The notes below the pieces were generated by a model. That model worked only from the letters and a program-made list of their open reading frames with translations, ran no database searches and had not been told where the DNA came from. A DNA stretch of 64,000 nt, from assembly GCF_003268025.1 (NCBI RefSeq), contig NZ_QLUW01000001.1:1674001-1738000 (forward strand), read 5' to 3'. Position numbers and translations under genes: made by a program. Source of the stretch: Paenibacillus montanisoli (lineage in GTDB: Bacteria > Bacillota > Bacilli > Paenibacillales > Paenibacillaceae). Shown one piece after another: positions 7,729-16,053 of the stretch; within the stretch, counting starts at the first letter, position 1; the number at the start of each line of letters is the position of its first letter.

Positions 7729-8694
7729 ATGAGTTTGGGGAAAATCAGTCAGGCCGCAGATCGGATTCGCGCTAATGTTGGTAAAGTTATCGTAGGGAAA
7801 GAAGATATCGTAGACAAATTGATTATTGCGATCCTCACCTCCGGCCACGTACTCCTGGAAGATGTGCCTGGTACGGGGAAGACGCTGCTGGCCAAAGCGC
7901 TGGCCAAGTCGATCGACGGCGAGTTTAAGCGGATTCAATTTACGCCGGACTTGCTGCCGTCGGATTTGACGGGCATTCATTTCTATAACCAGAAGCTGGC
8001 GGAATTTGAATTCCGGCCGGGACCGCTCTTCGCCAATATCGTCTTGGCGGACGAAATCAACCGGGCGACGCCGAGGACGCAATCGAGCTTGCTGGAGTGC
8101 ATGGAGGAGCGGCAAGTGAGCATCGACGGCACGACGCATGCGCTTGGCCGGCCGTTCCTCGTCATCGCAACGCAAAATCCGATTGAGCAGCAGGGAACGT
8201 TCCCTTTGCCGGAAGCGCAGCTGGACCGTTTTCTATTCAAGGTGAAGATGGGCTATCCTTCGACCGAGGAAGGCATCGCCATCATGAAGCGGTTCATGGC
8301 GGATAGCCCGCTGGAGCAGCTTGAGCCGGTGATCGGCGCGGATGAAATCGAAGCCGCCAAGCAGCTGTATACGGGCGTTCAGGTAAGCGACGAGCTGCTC
8401 GGCTATATGCTGGCAATCGTGGAAGCGACGCGCAAACACCCGGATGCGGCGCTGGGCGCCAGTCCGCGCAGCAGTCAAGCGCTGTTGCGCGCCTGCCAAG
8501 CGCGGGCAGCCATCCAAGGCAGAAGCTATGTGCTGCCGGATGACGTGAAAGCGATGGCGTTTCCGGTGCTGGCCCACCGCATCGCGCTTCGCAGCGTGCA
8601 GCGGATGCGCCCGGAAGCGGCCGAGCAAGTGATCGGCGGCATTTTGGCGTCCGTCCCCGTACCGGCCGACCCTCCGCTCGTCGGGAGAGCGTAA
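7729..8694 (+). CDS. MoxR-type AAA+ ATPase (YeaC-like)
   Basis: The 321-residue MoxR ATPase has Walker A EDVPGTGKT (near residue 45), Walker B VLADEINRATPRTQSSLLECMEE-type sequence (near residue 105), sensor ATQNPIEQQGTFPLPEAQLDRF-type segment (near residue 145) and the C-terminal lid domain. Family knowledge: MoxR ATPases act as chaperones with DUF58 and VWA partners. The next two genes (DUF58 and a large membrane protein) form the classical MoxR-DUF58-transglutaminase/DUF4129 neighbourhood. The client is unknown. Confidence 0.9.
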   Translation: MSLGKISQAADRIRANVGKVIVGKEDIVDKLIIAILTSGHVLLEDVPGTGKTLLAKALAKSIDGEFKRIQFTPDLLPSDLTGIHFYNQKLAEFEFRPGPLFANIVLADEINRATPRTQSSLLECMEERQVSIDGTTHALGRPFLVIATQNPIEQQGTFPLPEAQLDRFLFKVKMGYPSTEEGIAIMKRFMADSPLEQLEPVIGADEIEAAKQLYTGVQVSDELLGYMLAIVEATRKHPDAALGASPRSSQALLRACQARAAIQGRSYVLPDDVKAMAFPVLAHRIALRSVQRMRPEAAEQVIGGILASVPVPADPPLVGRA

Positions 8695-8722
8695 GCGCGT
8701 GCGGCGCGGGAGGAGATGAAGC

Positions 8723-9817
8723 ATGGGCATACATTGGTATATCCTTAGCGCGCTATTTGTCATCCTCGCGCAGCGGTTTCTATTCCGCTATTTAGGGATG
8801 AGAGGAGTCGCGTATTCGCGTTCATTTAACGTTCAGACTTGTTTTGAAGGCGACCGCATCGAAATGGTGGAGCGCCTGGCGAACCGGAAGCTTATGCCGG
8901 TTCCGTGGCTTCGGGTGGAATCGCTGCTTCACATCGGCCTGAAATTCGAGAGCGACAGCAACTTCGCGGTGAGCAACGGGCAATTTTATCAAAATCACCG
9001 GAGCCTGTTCAGCCTTATGGGAAACAAGCAGCTGACGAGACGACATTCCGTGCTTGCTACCGCCAGAGGCTGCTATCGGCTGACGAGCGCCTCGCTTACG
9101 TTCGGCGATCTGTTCGGCATGTTCAGCTCGTGGCGCTCGGTGCCTATAGACGTGGAGCTGCTCGTCTATCCGCAGCCGGCCGACCGTTCGCTGATCCAGC
9201 TCCCTTCCCGAAGCTGGCAAGGGGATATCGCGGTACGGCGATGGATCGTCGAGGATCCGTTCTGCATCAGCGGTGTCAGAGAGTACCGTCCCGGGGATTC
9301 GTTCAAAATGGTCAATTGGAGCGCGACGGCGCGAACCGGCTCGATGCAGGTGCATCGGCGCGATTATACGGCGGATTATCGGCTTATCGTGCTGCTAAAC
9401 GTCGAGGATCATGCCGGCATGTGGGAGGTTGTCAATAACCCGGCGCTGATCGAGGAAGGCGTCCGTTATGCGGCTGCGATTTTGCAGTATGCAACGGAGC
9501 AGGGCATGGAGACGGCCTTTGCGTGCAACGGCCACGATCTCGACCAGCCAGGTACCGTTATGACGGTGGAGCGGGGCAGCGGCAGCGAGCATTTGCTTCA
9601 TCTCTACGGACAGCTGGCGAAGCTTGTCATCGCGCGGGCGCTGCCGTTCGATGCGATGCTCGAGCAGCTGAGCGCGGATTGGGAGGAGCGCTGCGACATC
9701 GTCATTATATCGGCCTTCATGAGCGAACCGATTGAAAGGGAAATGACCAAGCTGCGCAGTGCTGGCCATTCCGTCGATTGGCTGCGCATTGCGGATGCGG
9801 AGGTGGCGGCGGGATGA
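8723..9817 (+). CDS. DUF58 domain protein (YeaD-like)
   Basis: The 364-residue protein begins with a hydrophobic N-terminus (MGIHWYILSALFVILAQRFLF) likely inserted in the membrane. The DUF58 signature region (FCISGVREYRPGDSFKMVNWSATARTG in part) lies near residues 180-205. The C-terminal portion resembles a von Willebrand-like fold. Its start follows GGAGATGAAGC. It is the second gene of the MoxR operon, and its stop overlaps the next start (ATGA at 9814-9817), implying translational coupling. The role is probably envelope-related, by association only. Confidence 0.85.
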   Translation: MGIHWYILSALFVILAQRFLFRYLGMRGVAYSRSFNVQTCFEGDRIEMVERLANRKLMPVPWLRVESLLHIGLKFESDSNFAVSNGQFYQNHRSLFSLMGNKQLTRRHSVLATARGCYRLTSASLTFGDLFGMFSSWRSVPIDVELLVYPQPADRSLIQLPSRSWQGDIAVRRWIVEDPFCISGVREYRPGDSFKMVNWSATARTGSMQVHRRDYTADYRLIVLLNVEDHAGMWEVVNNPALIEEGVRYAAAILQYATEQGMETAFACNGHDLDQPGTVMTVERGSGSEHLLHLYGQLAKLVIARALPFDAMLEQLSADWEERCDIVIISAFMSEPIEREMTKLRSAGHSVDWLRIADAEVAAG

Positions 9818-11112
9818 CCAAATGGAGCTCGTTCGCGCGAGGCGCAGGTTCGCTTCTCGTTGCCGGGTTGACCGAGCTGTTGCTGTTCTTGCCGGTAGTG
9901 CTCGCCGTCTATCTATGGCGGCCGCAATTCGAGGTGCCGTTCATCGTGCTTCTTGCGCTGCTGCTGGCAGCCTACGCGGCAGGATGCGTATGCAATGCGC
10001 TGACGAAGTTTACGCATCCGTTCCCGCGGGTGATGATCGGAGTAATCCTGGCAGGCGCATGCGGGTATTTGCTGTATGGCCTTACGGTTGAAGGCGCCGT
10101 AACCCTTGTTTACTTGGCGGCTGCGATTTTTCGAGGCTCGGGCTATGCGGTGACGCCGGCTGTGCTGCGCATGCTGCCGAGGACGTACGTGCTCGGCACG
10201 GCGTTTTATTTTGCCGGGTCGGTCGTCTATCAATTCAATGAAACGTTTCGCGATTACCGTTCGCTATACTTGGCTTGCGGACTTCTTACGCTCGGCTTAA
10301 CGCTCTATCAGGCGAACCGCGGCACGGTGGGCCGGGAGACGCTGTCAGGCGATGCGAAGCCGGCGGTGGATCGGACCGTACGAAGACATAACCGTCTGTT
10401 TGTCGGCATCGCGGCCGTAATCTCGGTTCTCATCGTGCTTACTTACCAGCTGCAGGAAGTATTCGGCGCCCTTGGACGCGGCATCAAGTCCTTGCTGGGC
10501 GGCTTGCTTAGCGGCGGCGGCGAGGAGCCGCCTGTCCAAACAGGGCAAGAAGCGCTGCCGCCGCCAGAAATGCCCGGGCTGGCAGAAGGTTCGAAAGGGC
10601 TGCCGTTCTGGGTGGAGCTTATCTTTTACAGCATTGCGGGGGCTCTTGTCCTCTTCGTGCTGTGGCTGCTATTACGCAAGCTCAAGGAGCTGCCGGAATG
10701 GCTGAAGCGGCTGCAAAGCAAGCTGGCCGAGTTCTTCCGACGCGACCGCTCGGTGATGGCAAGCGGGTATGTCGACGAGGTAGAACGGATCCGAAACACG
10801 GGAAGCCGGTTGAGCTTCTGGAAAAACCGCTCCAAGGAGCACAAGCTAAAGTGGAAGGATCTGGCCGACAACGAAGCGCGTGTCCGGTACTTGTACAGAC
10901 GGTGGATTGGAGCTTATGTCAAGAAGGGATACACGTTTAAGCCGCATAGTACGCCGCTTGAGATTGGATCCGATGTGCAGACGCTTGGCGGCAGCAGCGC
11001 CGGCGAGACGGCGCTGCTGGAAGCGTATCAGCGCGTCCGGTACGGCAAAGAGAATGTGGCGAACGAGTTGTTGGAGCAGCTGATTGATCGGGACGGCGGC
11101 GTGAAACGTTGA
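9814..11112 (+). CDS. Multi-pass membrane protein with DUF4129-like C-terminus
   Basis: I chose ATG 9814, which overlaps the DUF58 stop (ATGA) and follows GGAGGTGGCGGC. The 432-residue product has several N-terminal hydrophobic helices (residues about 10-190), another near residue 210 (LFVGIAAVISVLIVL), a cytosolic or external stretch with Pro/Gly, a further helix near residue 280 (IAGALVLFVLWLLL), and a soluble C-terminus resembling DUF4129 (RVRYLYRRWI...). Related operons encode a transglutaminase here; no Cys-His-Asp core is visible, so the enzyme domain seems absent. Confidence 0.75.
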   Translation: MTKWSSFARGAGSLLVAGLTELLLFLPVVLAVYLWRPQFEVPFIVLLALLLAAYAAGCVCNALTKFTHPFPRVMIGVILAGACGYLLYGLTVEGAVTLVYLAAAIFRGSGYAVTPAVLRMLPRTYVLGTAFYFAGSVVYQFNETFRDYRSLYLACGLLTLGLTLYQANRGTVGRETLSGDAKPAVDRTVRRHNRLFVGIAAVISVLIVLTYQLQEVFGALGRGIKSLLGGLLSGGGEEPPVQTGQEALPPPEMPGLAEGSKGLPFWVELIFYSIAGALVLFVLWLLLRKLKELPEWLKRLQSKLAEFFRRDRSVMASGYVDEVERIRNTGSRLSFWKNRSKEHKLKWKDLADNEARVRYLYRRWIGAYVKKGYTFKPHSTPLEIGSDVQTLGGSSAGETALLEAYQRVRYGKENVANELLEQLIDRDGGVKR

Positions 11113-11197
11113 GCGGGGCCGCCGGGCTTCATGGCATAATCATCCAGCGATGGGGGCACTCTAAGCCGGAACAAGATTTCGCGCAAGGAGGCTATCT

Positions 11198-11530
11198 ATG
11201 AATATGCAAAGCGGGCAACCGTTCAACAGCCAGCAGTTAAGCTATGAACAGTTCCAAGAGCAGGTGAAGCAAAAGCAGCAGCAGGAGCAAATGCAGGCGC
11301 AGCAGGCGCTGCGCAGCGCGGGCTTGGACCGCAATTCCCAGCAAGTGCAGCAACTCGTTCAAGAGTTGTATAACATTGAGCAGGAGTTGAAGCAGGCGGA
11401 GAATCAACTGCAAATGCAGATGGATGCTCAGAAACGTCAGATCCAGCTCATACAGAAGCGAATCCAGCAAGCCATGGCTCAAGTAAAGAGCAGCTTGCCC
11501 GCTAATTCAGGAAGACCATACATGCAATAA
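11198..11530 (+). CDS. Gln-rich coiled-coil small protein (110 aa)
   Basis: The gene starts after CAAGGAGGCTATCT and encodes 110 residues, about a third of them Gln. Residues 25-95 form a long amphipathic helix or coiled coil (VQELYNIEQELKQAENQL). There is no signal peptide. Similar small Gln-rich proteins occur in Paenibacillus, with unknown role. It is monocistronic with a terminator at 11553. Confidence 0.65.
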   Translation: MNMQSGQPFNSQQLSYEQFQEQVKQKQQQEQMQAQQALRSAGLDRNSQQVQQLVQELYNIEQELKQAENQLQMQMDAQKRQIQLIQKRIQQAMAQVKSSLPANSGRPYMQ

Positions 11531-11552
11531 CAACCAATTGAATAGGCTATTG

Positions 11553-11603
11553 AAAAACCTTCTTGCCTGTAACGTGTCGGACGTGCAGCAAGAAGGTTTT
11601 TTT
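11553..11603 (+). terminator. Intrinsic terminator
   Basis: ACCTTCTTGC pairs with GCAAGAAGGT around a loop of about 20 nt and is followed by TTTTTT. Confidence 0.85.
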
Positions 11604-11614
11604 GGCATAGAATA

Positions 11615-11631
11615 TGTAAGGTTATATAACA
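11615..11631 (+). promoter_or_regulatory. GlnR/TnrA-like box 1 (upstream of pucB-like promoter)
   Basis: TGTAAGGTTATATAACA matches the 17-bp consensus TGTNANAWWWTNTNACA at every fixed position except one (G for A at position 7). Its centre lies about 52 bp upstream of the inferred transcription start, the usual position for TnrA/GlnR activation. Confidence 0.6.
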
Positions 11632-11639
11632 TAATTGAC

Positions 11640-11668
11640 TTGAATTATTACAATTTTCAACCTATCAT
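11640..11668 (+). promoter_or_regulatory. Promoter of the purine catabolism cluster
   Basis: TTGAAT (11640-11645) and TATCAT (11663-11668) are spaced by 17 nt and lie between the two GlnR/TnrA-like boxes, 90 nt upstream of the first start codon. Confidence 0.6.
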
Positions 11669-11684
11669 GTTATATAAGATGACA
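11668..11684 (+). promoter_or_regulatory. GlnR/TnrA-like box 2 (over the transcription start)
   Basis: TGTTATATAAGATGACA fits the 17-bp consensus with one mismatch (G for T at position 11). It overlaps the end of the -10 and the expected start site, a position that would repress when occupied. Confidence 0.55.
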
Positions 11685-11757
11685 CAAAGAACGTGAGCGC
11701 GGCATCGCAGCTGCTGATCGTTCGGGCTGCGGCAATATCAAGCGGAGGAGGAGCGCA

Positions 11758-12396
11758 ATGAAAATCGGCAGTATTTACTTAGCGGCCGGGTCAAGCAAGC
11801 GGATGGGCGAAGCGAAGCTGTCGATGGAGCTTGCTTCCGGTATTACGGTTGGGAGCCGGGCATTGCTTGAGCTGCGGCATTCCGGAGTTCGCCCGATCAT
11901 CGTGGTCGTGCGGCCGGAAGATCCGCTATTGTGGCTCTATGACCGCAGGGAACGGCATGGCGCCCTCCCAAAATACCGTATTGCGCCTTGCCGCGATGCG
12001 CATGCAGGGGTGTCCCGCTCGATAAAGAGAGGGGTGCAAGCGCTAATGGCGGAGGACGCGGACGCGGCGTTAATCGCGCTGGCGGATCAGCCGTTTGTAT
12101 CGGCATCGCTGCTGAGGCGGCTTATATCGGTATACCGGGACGATCCTGCCGCGGATTTCGTTGCTTGCAGGTATGGCGAAGTTGTAGGGCCGCCTGTCAT
12201 ATTCAACAAGTCCTTGTTCCCGATGCTATGCGCGTTGCAGGGAGACAGCGGAGCATGGCAGCTTTTGCAGTCGCCGGAATACAGGGGCAAGGAAGTGCGG
12301 CATGCCGCCGAATGGGCGTTTCTCGACGTCGATACGATGGAACAGCTAGAGAAAGCGAAACGGATTTGGTCCCGATTGCAATTAAAAGCCAAGTAG
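11758..12396 (+). CDS. pucB: MobA-like NTP transferase (PucB-type, molybdenum cofactor modification)
   Basis: The 212-residue protein starts after GGAGGAGGAGCGCA. It has the nucleotidyltransferase signature LAAGSSKRMG (residues 8-17), the metal-binding LADQPFV (near residue 105) and GDSGAWQLL near residue 160. Family knowledge: PucB/MocA-type enzymes attach CMP to molybdopterin for xanthine dehydrogenase. No xanthine dehydrogenase gene is in the window, but urate-degrading genes follow at once, which supports the purine pathway assignment. The two GlnR/TnrA-like boxes upstream suggest nitrogen control. Confidence 0.8.
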   Translation: MKIGSIYLAAGSSKRMGEAKLSMELASGITVGSRALLELRHSGVRPIIVVVRPEDPLLWLYDRRERHGALPKYRIAPCRDAHAGVSRSIKRGVQALMAEDADAALIALADQPFVSASLLRRLISVYRDDPAADFVACRYGEVVGPPVIFNKSLFPMLCALQGDSGAWQLLQSPEYRGKEVRHAAEWAFLDVDTMEQLEKAKRIWSRLQLKAK

Positions 12397-12416
12397 CGGT
12401 ACAGAAATTTAATATA

Positions 12417-12433
12417 TGTCATATAAGTTTACG
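12417..12433 (+). promoter_or_regulatory. Weak GlnR/TnrA-like site
   Basis: TGTCATATAAGTTTACG matches the 17-bp consensus with two mismatches, downstream of pucB. It may be a degenerate third box before the small ORFs; support is weak. Confidence 0.25.
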
Positions 12434-12525
12434 TTAAGTCTTTACTCTTCTGTTGACTGCCGTGAATGTTATTAGCCTTTTCGCCTTATATATTAGAGAG
12501 CGGGTCTTGTTCGGAGGTGATCAGG

Positions 12526-12612
12526 ATGATCGTCACCATGACTGTCCTGCCGTTAGATTGGCATCCGCCGGATGCGGCAGCAGGGCCGAATCCGGCGCCG
12601 GCGGAATTCTAG
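12526..12612 (+). CDS. Possible 28-aa small ORF with near-perfect ribosome site
   Basis: ATG 12526 follows GGAGGTGATCAGG, one of the best Shine-Dalgarno matches in the window. It encodes MIVTMTVLPL... with a Pro/Ala-rich tail and ends TAG at 12610. No homologue is recognised. It may be a leader peptide or the surviving 5' end of a deleted gene in the purine cluster. Confidence 0.35.
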   Translation: MIVTMTVLPLDWHPPDAAAGPNPAPAEF

Positions 12613-12694
12613 GAAGTGCTGACCGGCAAGCAATGCGGTGTGCGGGCTATGGCGGCATCATCCGCGCGGGCCATCGAACAAGGAGGGATCCGGC

Positions 12695-12847
12695 TTGAGC
12701 GAAAAAGAGCGGCATCTGTATGAATTTCAGGAGGCCAGCTGCAAATCAAACGCGTTTGCCTGCGGCGGCAAACCAATTGAACTCATCGGCACGTTCGGCG
12801 AAATCAAAGCGGAGACGGCAGCCGCGATTGCGGGGTGCAGCTTATGA
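12695..12847 (+). CDS. Small ORF (50 aa) translationally coupled to OHCU decarboxylase
   Basis: TTG 12695 follows AAGGAGGGATCCGGC and encodes 50 residues with three Cys (ASCKSNAFACGG, AGCSL). Its TGA (12845-12847) overlaps the ATG of the next gene (ATGA), a typical coupling signal. I do not recognise a family. It could be a genuine small protein, or the tail of an eroded longer gene, since 12613-12694 upstream holds no convincing coding sequence. Confidence 0.4.
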   Translation: MSEKERHLYEFQEASCKSNAFACGGKPIELIGTFGEIKAETAAAIAGCSL

Positions 12848-13344
12848 GCATTAGTTTATGGCAGCTGAACACGTTTGGCAAAGAGATCTTCTTGGCACAG
12901 CTCGGCGGCGTGTTCGAGCATTCGCCTTGGGTCGCGGAGAGAGCTTGGGAGAGAAGACCGTTCCACTCCATAAGCGAGCTGCACGAGGCGATGATGAAAG
13001 CGGTAAAAGGCGCCGATGAAGAACAGGTGACCAGTCTGCTGCGCGCCCATCCGGATTTGGCTTCGCGCGTACAATTGACGGTTTATTCGGCTGCTGAGCA
13101 GCGCGGCGCGGGACTGAACGAGCTGACTCCTGAAGAGTTCAGCGTGTTTGCCGAACGGAACGCCGCGTATACGGCAAAGTTCGGATTTCCGTTTATTATG
13201 GCGGTCCGCGGGAAAACGAAAGCGGAGCTGCTCGCTGCCATGCAGGAGCGGCTGGGCCATACGGTTCAGCAAGAACGCAAGCAGGCGCTGCTTGAGATTC
13301 ATCGGATTACGCTGCTGCGGCTGATCGATCTGATTGAGGAATAA
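12844..13344 (+). CDS. OHCU decarboxylase (PucL N-terminal-domain type)
   Basis: The 166-residue protein converts 2-oxo-4-hydroxy-4-carboxy-5-ureidoimidazoline to S-allantoin, the last urate-degradation step. It shows the family motif HPDLASR (near residue 70) and the signature FGFPFIMAVRGK (near residue 118). I chose ATG 12844 (ATGA overlap with the small upstream ORF) over an in-frame ATG 9 nt earlier. In B. subtilis this domain is fused to uricase in PucL; here it is a separate gene 30 nt before the uricase. Confidence 0.88.
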   Translation: MSISLWQLNTFGKEIFLAQLGGVFEHSPWVAERAWERRPFHSISELHEAMMKAVKGADEEQVTSLLRAHPDLASRVQLTVYSAAEQRGAGLNELTPEEFSVFAERNAAYTAKFGFPFIMAVRGKTKAELLAAMQERLGHTVQQERKQALLEIHRITLLRLIDLIEE

Positions 13345-13374
13345 GCTTATCGCTACACGAGGGGAGGATGCGGC

Positions 13375-14403
13375 ATGATGAAGCTTCGAGACGGCCGGAC
13401 GCTTTATTATGGCAAAGGCGACGTGTTGACGTATCGCACGTATGCGGTACCGCTAGTTGTTGCGCCGATTCCGGAATCGGCTTACCGAGGCGATGCCAAT
13501 GTCATTTTTGCTCACAACGTAACGTTCTCCGTCAGCGGTGAAGCATTGCTGGGCTCTTTCAGCGAAGGTGACAATTCACACGTCGTCGCCACCGATTCGA
13601 TGAAAAATTTCATCCTCCGGCATGCAGCGAGCTACGGGGGAAGCACGACGGAAGGGTTTCTGGCTTATGCGGCAGAAGCTTTTCTCGAGCGCTATCCTCA
13701 CATCGACGAGATCGAAATCCGCGGAGCGCGGCTGCCGTTCGAGACGCTGCCAGTCGGCGACGCGGCCGGACATCGCGAAAGCGGGCTCGTCTTCCGCCGT
13801 TCGCATAACGAGCATGCTCAAGCTGCGTTAGAGCTGAAGCGCGCGCCTGAAGGCGGGGCAGTCCGCACTGGGCATCTCTGCGGGCTGGAGGATGTGCAGC
13901 TGATCAAGGTGAGCGGCAGCTCGTTCCATGGTTTTATCCGCGATGAATATACAACGCTGCCGGACAGCTATGACCGGCCGCTATTAATTTATCTGAATGT
14001 CTATTGGCGCTATACGGACATTGACGATGCGCTGGACGGCGCTCGAGAGAGATACGTCGCGGCGGAGCAAATCCGGGACTTGGCCCAATCCGTTTTCCAT
14101 GCGGTTCAGTCGCCGTCCATACAATATTTGGTTTGTCAGATCGGTCTGCAACTGTTGACCCGGTTCCCGCAGCTTGCCGAGGTCCGTTTCGAGTCGAACA
14201 ACCGCACGTGGGAAACGGTCGTCGAGCCCGATCCGCTCACGCATGCCGGCGTGTATACGGAACCGAGGCCGCCATATGGTTTCCAGGGCTTTTCGCTGAC
14301 TAGAGCGGATGCGGAGCGCGGCGATTTCCAGCTAGCGAATGAGCTCGGGAACGATGCCGGGCCGGAGGCCCAAACTGAAGGAAAGCCGGTCGTTTCGCCA
14401 TGA
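13375..14403 (+). CDS. Urate oxidase (uricase)
   Basis: The 342-residue enzyme oxidises urate to 5-hydroxyisourate with O2 and no cofactor. Family motifs visible are the N-terminal YGKGDV lysine segment (residue about 13), [10 protein letters not shown] (near residue 72, Thr and Lys/Asn of the active site), a mid-protein [18 protein letters not shown] segment and a C-terminal YGFQGFSL. The start follows GGGGAGGATGCGGC. The stop overlaps the HIU hydrolase start (ATGA at 14400). The tail beyond residue 320 is low in conservation and may be a lineage extension. Confidence 0.9.
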   Translation: MMKLRDGRTLYYGKGDVLTYRTYAVPLVVAPIPESAYRGDANVIFAHNVTFSVSGEALLGSFSEGDNSHVVATDSMKNFILRHAASYGGSTTEGFLAYAAEAFLERYPHIDEIEIRGARLPFETLPVGDAAGHRESGLVFRRSHNEHAQAALELKRAPEGGAVRTGHLCGLEDVQLIKVSGSSFHGFIRDEYTTLPDSYDRPLLIYLNVYWRYTDIDDALDGARERYVAAEQIRDLAQSVFHAVQSPSIQYLVCQIGLQLLTRFPQLAEVRFESNNRTWETVVEPDPLTHAGVYTEPRPPYGFQGFSLTRADAERGDFQLANELGNDAGPEAQTEGKPVVSP

Positions 14404-14741
14404 GGGGGCAGCTGACTACGCATGTGCTCGATACGACGCGCGGCAAGCCGGCAGCCGGCATGCGCATCCAGCTTTGGGTCCGTTCCTCGCTCGGCAGGGC
14501 GCCCCAGCTGATCAAGGAGGTGCACACGAACGCGGACGGCCGGGTGGATGCGCCGCTGCTTAGCCGAGGGGAGCTGCACTATGGCGAGTATGAGCTTGTT
14601 TTCGATGTCGGGGGTTATTTCGGAGACGGCAATTTTCTGAATCTGGTACCCGTCCGATTCGTCGTCGACGATCCGGAGGCGAATTATCATATCCCGCTGC
14701 TTGTCGCGCCAGGGGGTTACAGCACATATAGAGGCAGCTAG
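14400..14741 (+). CDS. pucM: 5-hydroxyisourate hydrolase (PucM, transthyretin-like)
   Basis: The 113-residue protein hydrolyses 5-hydroxyisourate to OHCU. It has the family start [14 protein letters not shown] with the catalytic His (H8), the mid-protein Arg/His-rich strand, and the diagnostic C-terminus YRGS. Its start overlaps the uricase stop. Together with uricase and OHCU decarboxylase it completes urate to allantoin conversion. Confidence 0.92.
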   Translation: MRGQLTTHVLDTTRGKPAAGMRIQLWVRSSLGRAPQLIKEVHTNADGRVDAPLLSRGELHYGEYELVFDVGGYFGDGNFLNLVPVRFVVDDPEANYHIPLLVAPGGYSTYRGS

Positions 14742-14823
14742 TCTGGAAGGTTTTGCATATTTCCTTGCGAAATGGTAGAGTAAAGGCTGCCTACATACGC
14801 ACACGCGCAAGGAGTGAAAAGCC

Positions 14824-15033
14824 ATGTCAGAACCGCAATCCGTTCAAGTCCATCCCTTTTACAAGCATGCCGAAGAAGCGTTCAAGCTGCTGCCGGAAGC
14901 GACCGCAAGCCTCGCGAAGCTGCAGCAAGCGTTCAATCAGGCGAACGAAGATTTTTTGGCGATCGAGCTTAAGCATATGCTGGCCAGGCTGGAAGAGATT
15001 CGCGCGCTGTTCTCTGACGGTCCGCAGGGCTAA
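14824..15033 (+). CDS. Small hypothetical helical protein (69 aa)
   Basis: Preceded by CAAGGAGTGAAAAGCC, this 69-residue protein is predicted almost all helical (AIELKHMLARLEEIRALF). No family is recognised. It is monocistronic and closed by a terminator. Confidence 0.6.
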   Translation: MSEPQSVQVHPFYKHAEEAFKLLPEATASLAKLQQAFNQANEDFLAIELKHMLARLEEIRALFSDGPQG

Positions 15034-15043
15034 CGGCAGGAAT

Positions 15044-15075
15044 AAAGCTTTCCGGGTATCCGGGGAGCTTTTTTT
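15044..15075 (+). terminator. Intrinsic terminator
   Basis: AAAGCTTTCCGG-GTAT-CCGGGGAGCTTTTTTT forms a strong hairpin with a T-tract. Confidence 0.85.
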
Positions 15076-15109
15076 AGTGAACCATTCAGCTGGAATAGGA
15101 GCGCGCCAG

Positions 15110-15141
15110 ATAAAACAAAAGGCCATCCTTTGGGGGATGGC
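15110..15141 (-). terminator. Terminator of the minus-strand methyltransferase
   Basis: GCCATCC / GGATGGC forms the stem; on the minus strand it is followed by CTTTTGTTTT. Confidence 0.75.
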
Positions 15142-15159
15142 TCTTTAACTTGCCGTTCA

Positions 15160-15816
15160 TTACATGGACGGATTTCCAGTGACTTTTCTAATACCCTGTT
15201 GCTGAGGTCTCTTTTCGATAACCAGCATGCTGTCATAATAACTCATCGACCAAGCTGAGGACGTGAAATGATTGTCTGGAGATAATTGATTACGAGAATG
15301 CCAAGCATTTAAATTGTCAATCAAGCTTTTGGAATATTCGATAAAACTATTGGGGTTGCGTAATCCGCCCCCAAACTCTGCCCAATAGCTTGTATGCAAA
15401 TCCTCAATAAGATAAACCCCATTGGGAGAAAGGGTAGGGAAAAGTTCCTCGAATGTGATTTTTTGCTGGTGCATGAGATGACCGCCATCGTCGATGATAA
15501 TGTCTATCTTAGGCAAAGATTGCTTTAACTCCCTCAGAAATGTCCGGTCACCTTGATCGCCTACCAGGATCTTGATTTGATCTTCCTCAAATGACTTACA
15601 TAGAGGGTTAATATCAACTCCAAATATGGAGGCCTTTTTTCCGAAATAATGCTTCCACATTTGAAGGGACCCGCCATGAAACACCCCGATTTCCAAAATA
15701 TTCACATCTCGGCCGACAAAGCGGCCAAAATGGTGCTCATAAATATCGAAATAGTGCGTCCATTTATCGATCAACCGTTTGTTATTATTTTCAAAGTAAT
15801 CTATTAATTTTCCCAT
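15160..15816 (-). CDS. Class I SAM-dependent methyltransferase (macrocin O-methyltransferase / cephalosporin-hydroxylase-like)
   Basis: The 218-residue protein has a Rossmann SAM-binding motif ILEIGVFHGGSLQMW (near residue 40), acidic FGVDIN after beta-2 (near residue 65), and IIIDDGGHLMHQQ (near residue 105), a pattern of the TylF/CmcI-like methyltransferases that modify sugars or polyketides. The ATG at 15816 has AAAGGAG at the right distance; a TTG six codons upstream overlaps that ribosome site and was rejected. Base composition is clearly AT-richer than its neighbours, and it lies alone on the minus strand, so recent transfer is likely. The substrate is unknown. Confidence 0.75.
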   Translation of the reverse strand: MGKLIDYFENNNKRLIDKWTHYFDIYEHHFGRFVGRDVNILEIGVFHGGSLQMWKHYFGKKASIFGVDINPLCKSFEEDQIKILVGDQGDRTFLRELKQSLPKIDIIIDDGGHLMHQQKITFEELFPTLSPNGVYLIEDLHTSYWAEFGGGLRNPNSFIEYSKSLIDNLNAWHSRNQLSPDNHFTSSAWSMSYYDSMLVIEKRPQQQGIRKVTGNPSM

Positions 15817-16053
15817 CAATAGTCTCCTTTCCAATGAAAAATCGATGCCCGAAACATGGAAACTCCTCGGTCGCTAGCCTCTCTCCCTTTTCTAGTTAAA
15901 CTATCCTATTCGATGACTGCTATCTTCGGAAGGGCATATATCATTTAAAAATTAGGGCTGCAATCTACTATTTCCACCTAGTGATATGCCTCGAGCCATT
16001 TGCTCTAGCGACTCATACGATAGAGGAATGGAAGAGTAGAGGAGGCGTCCCCT

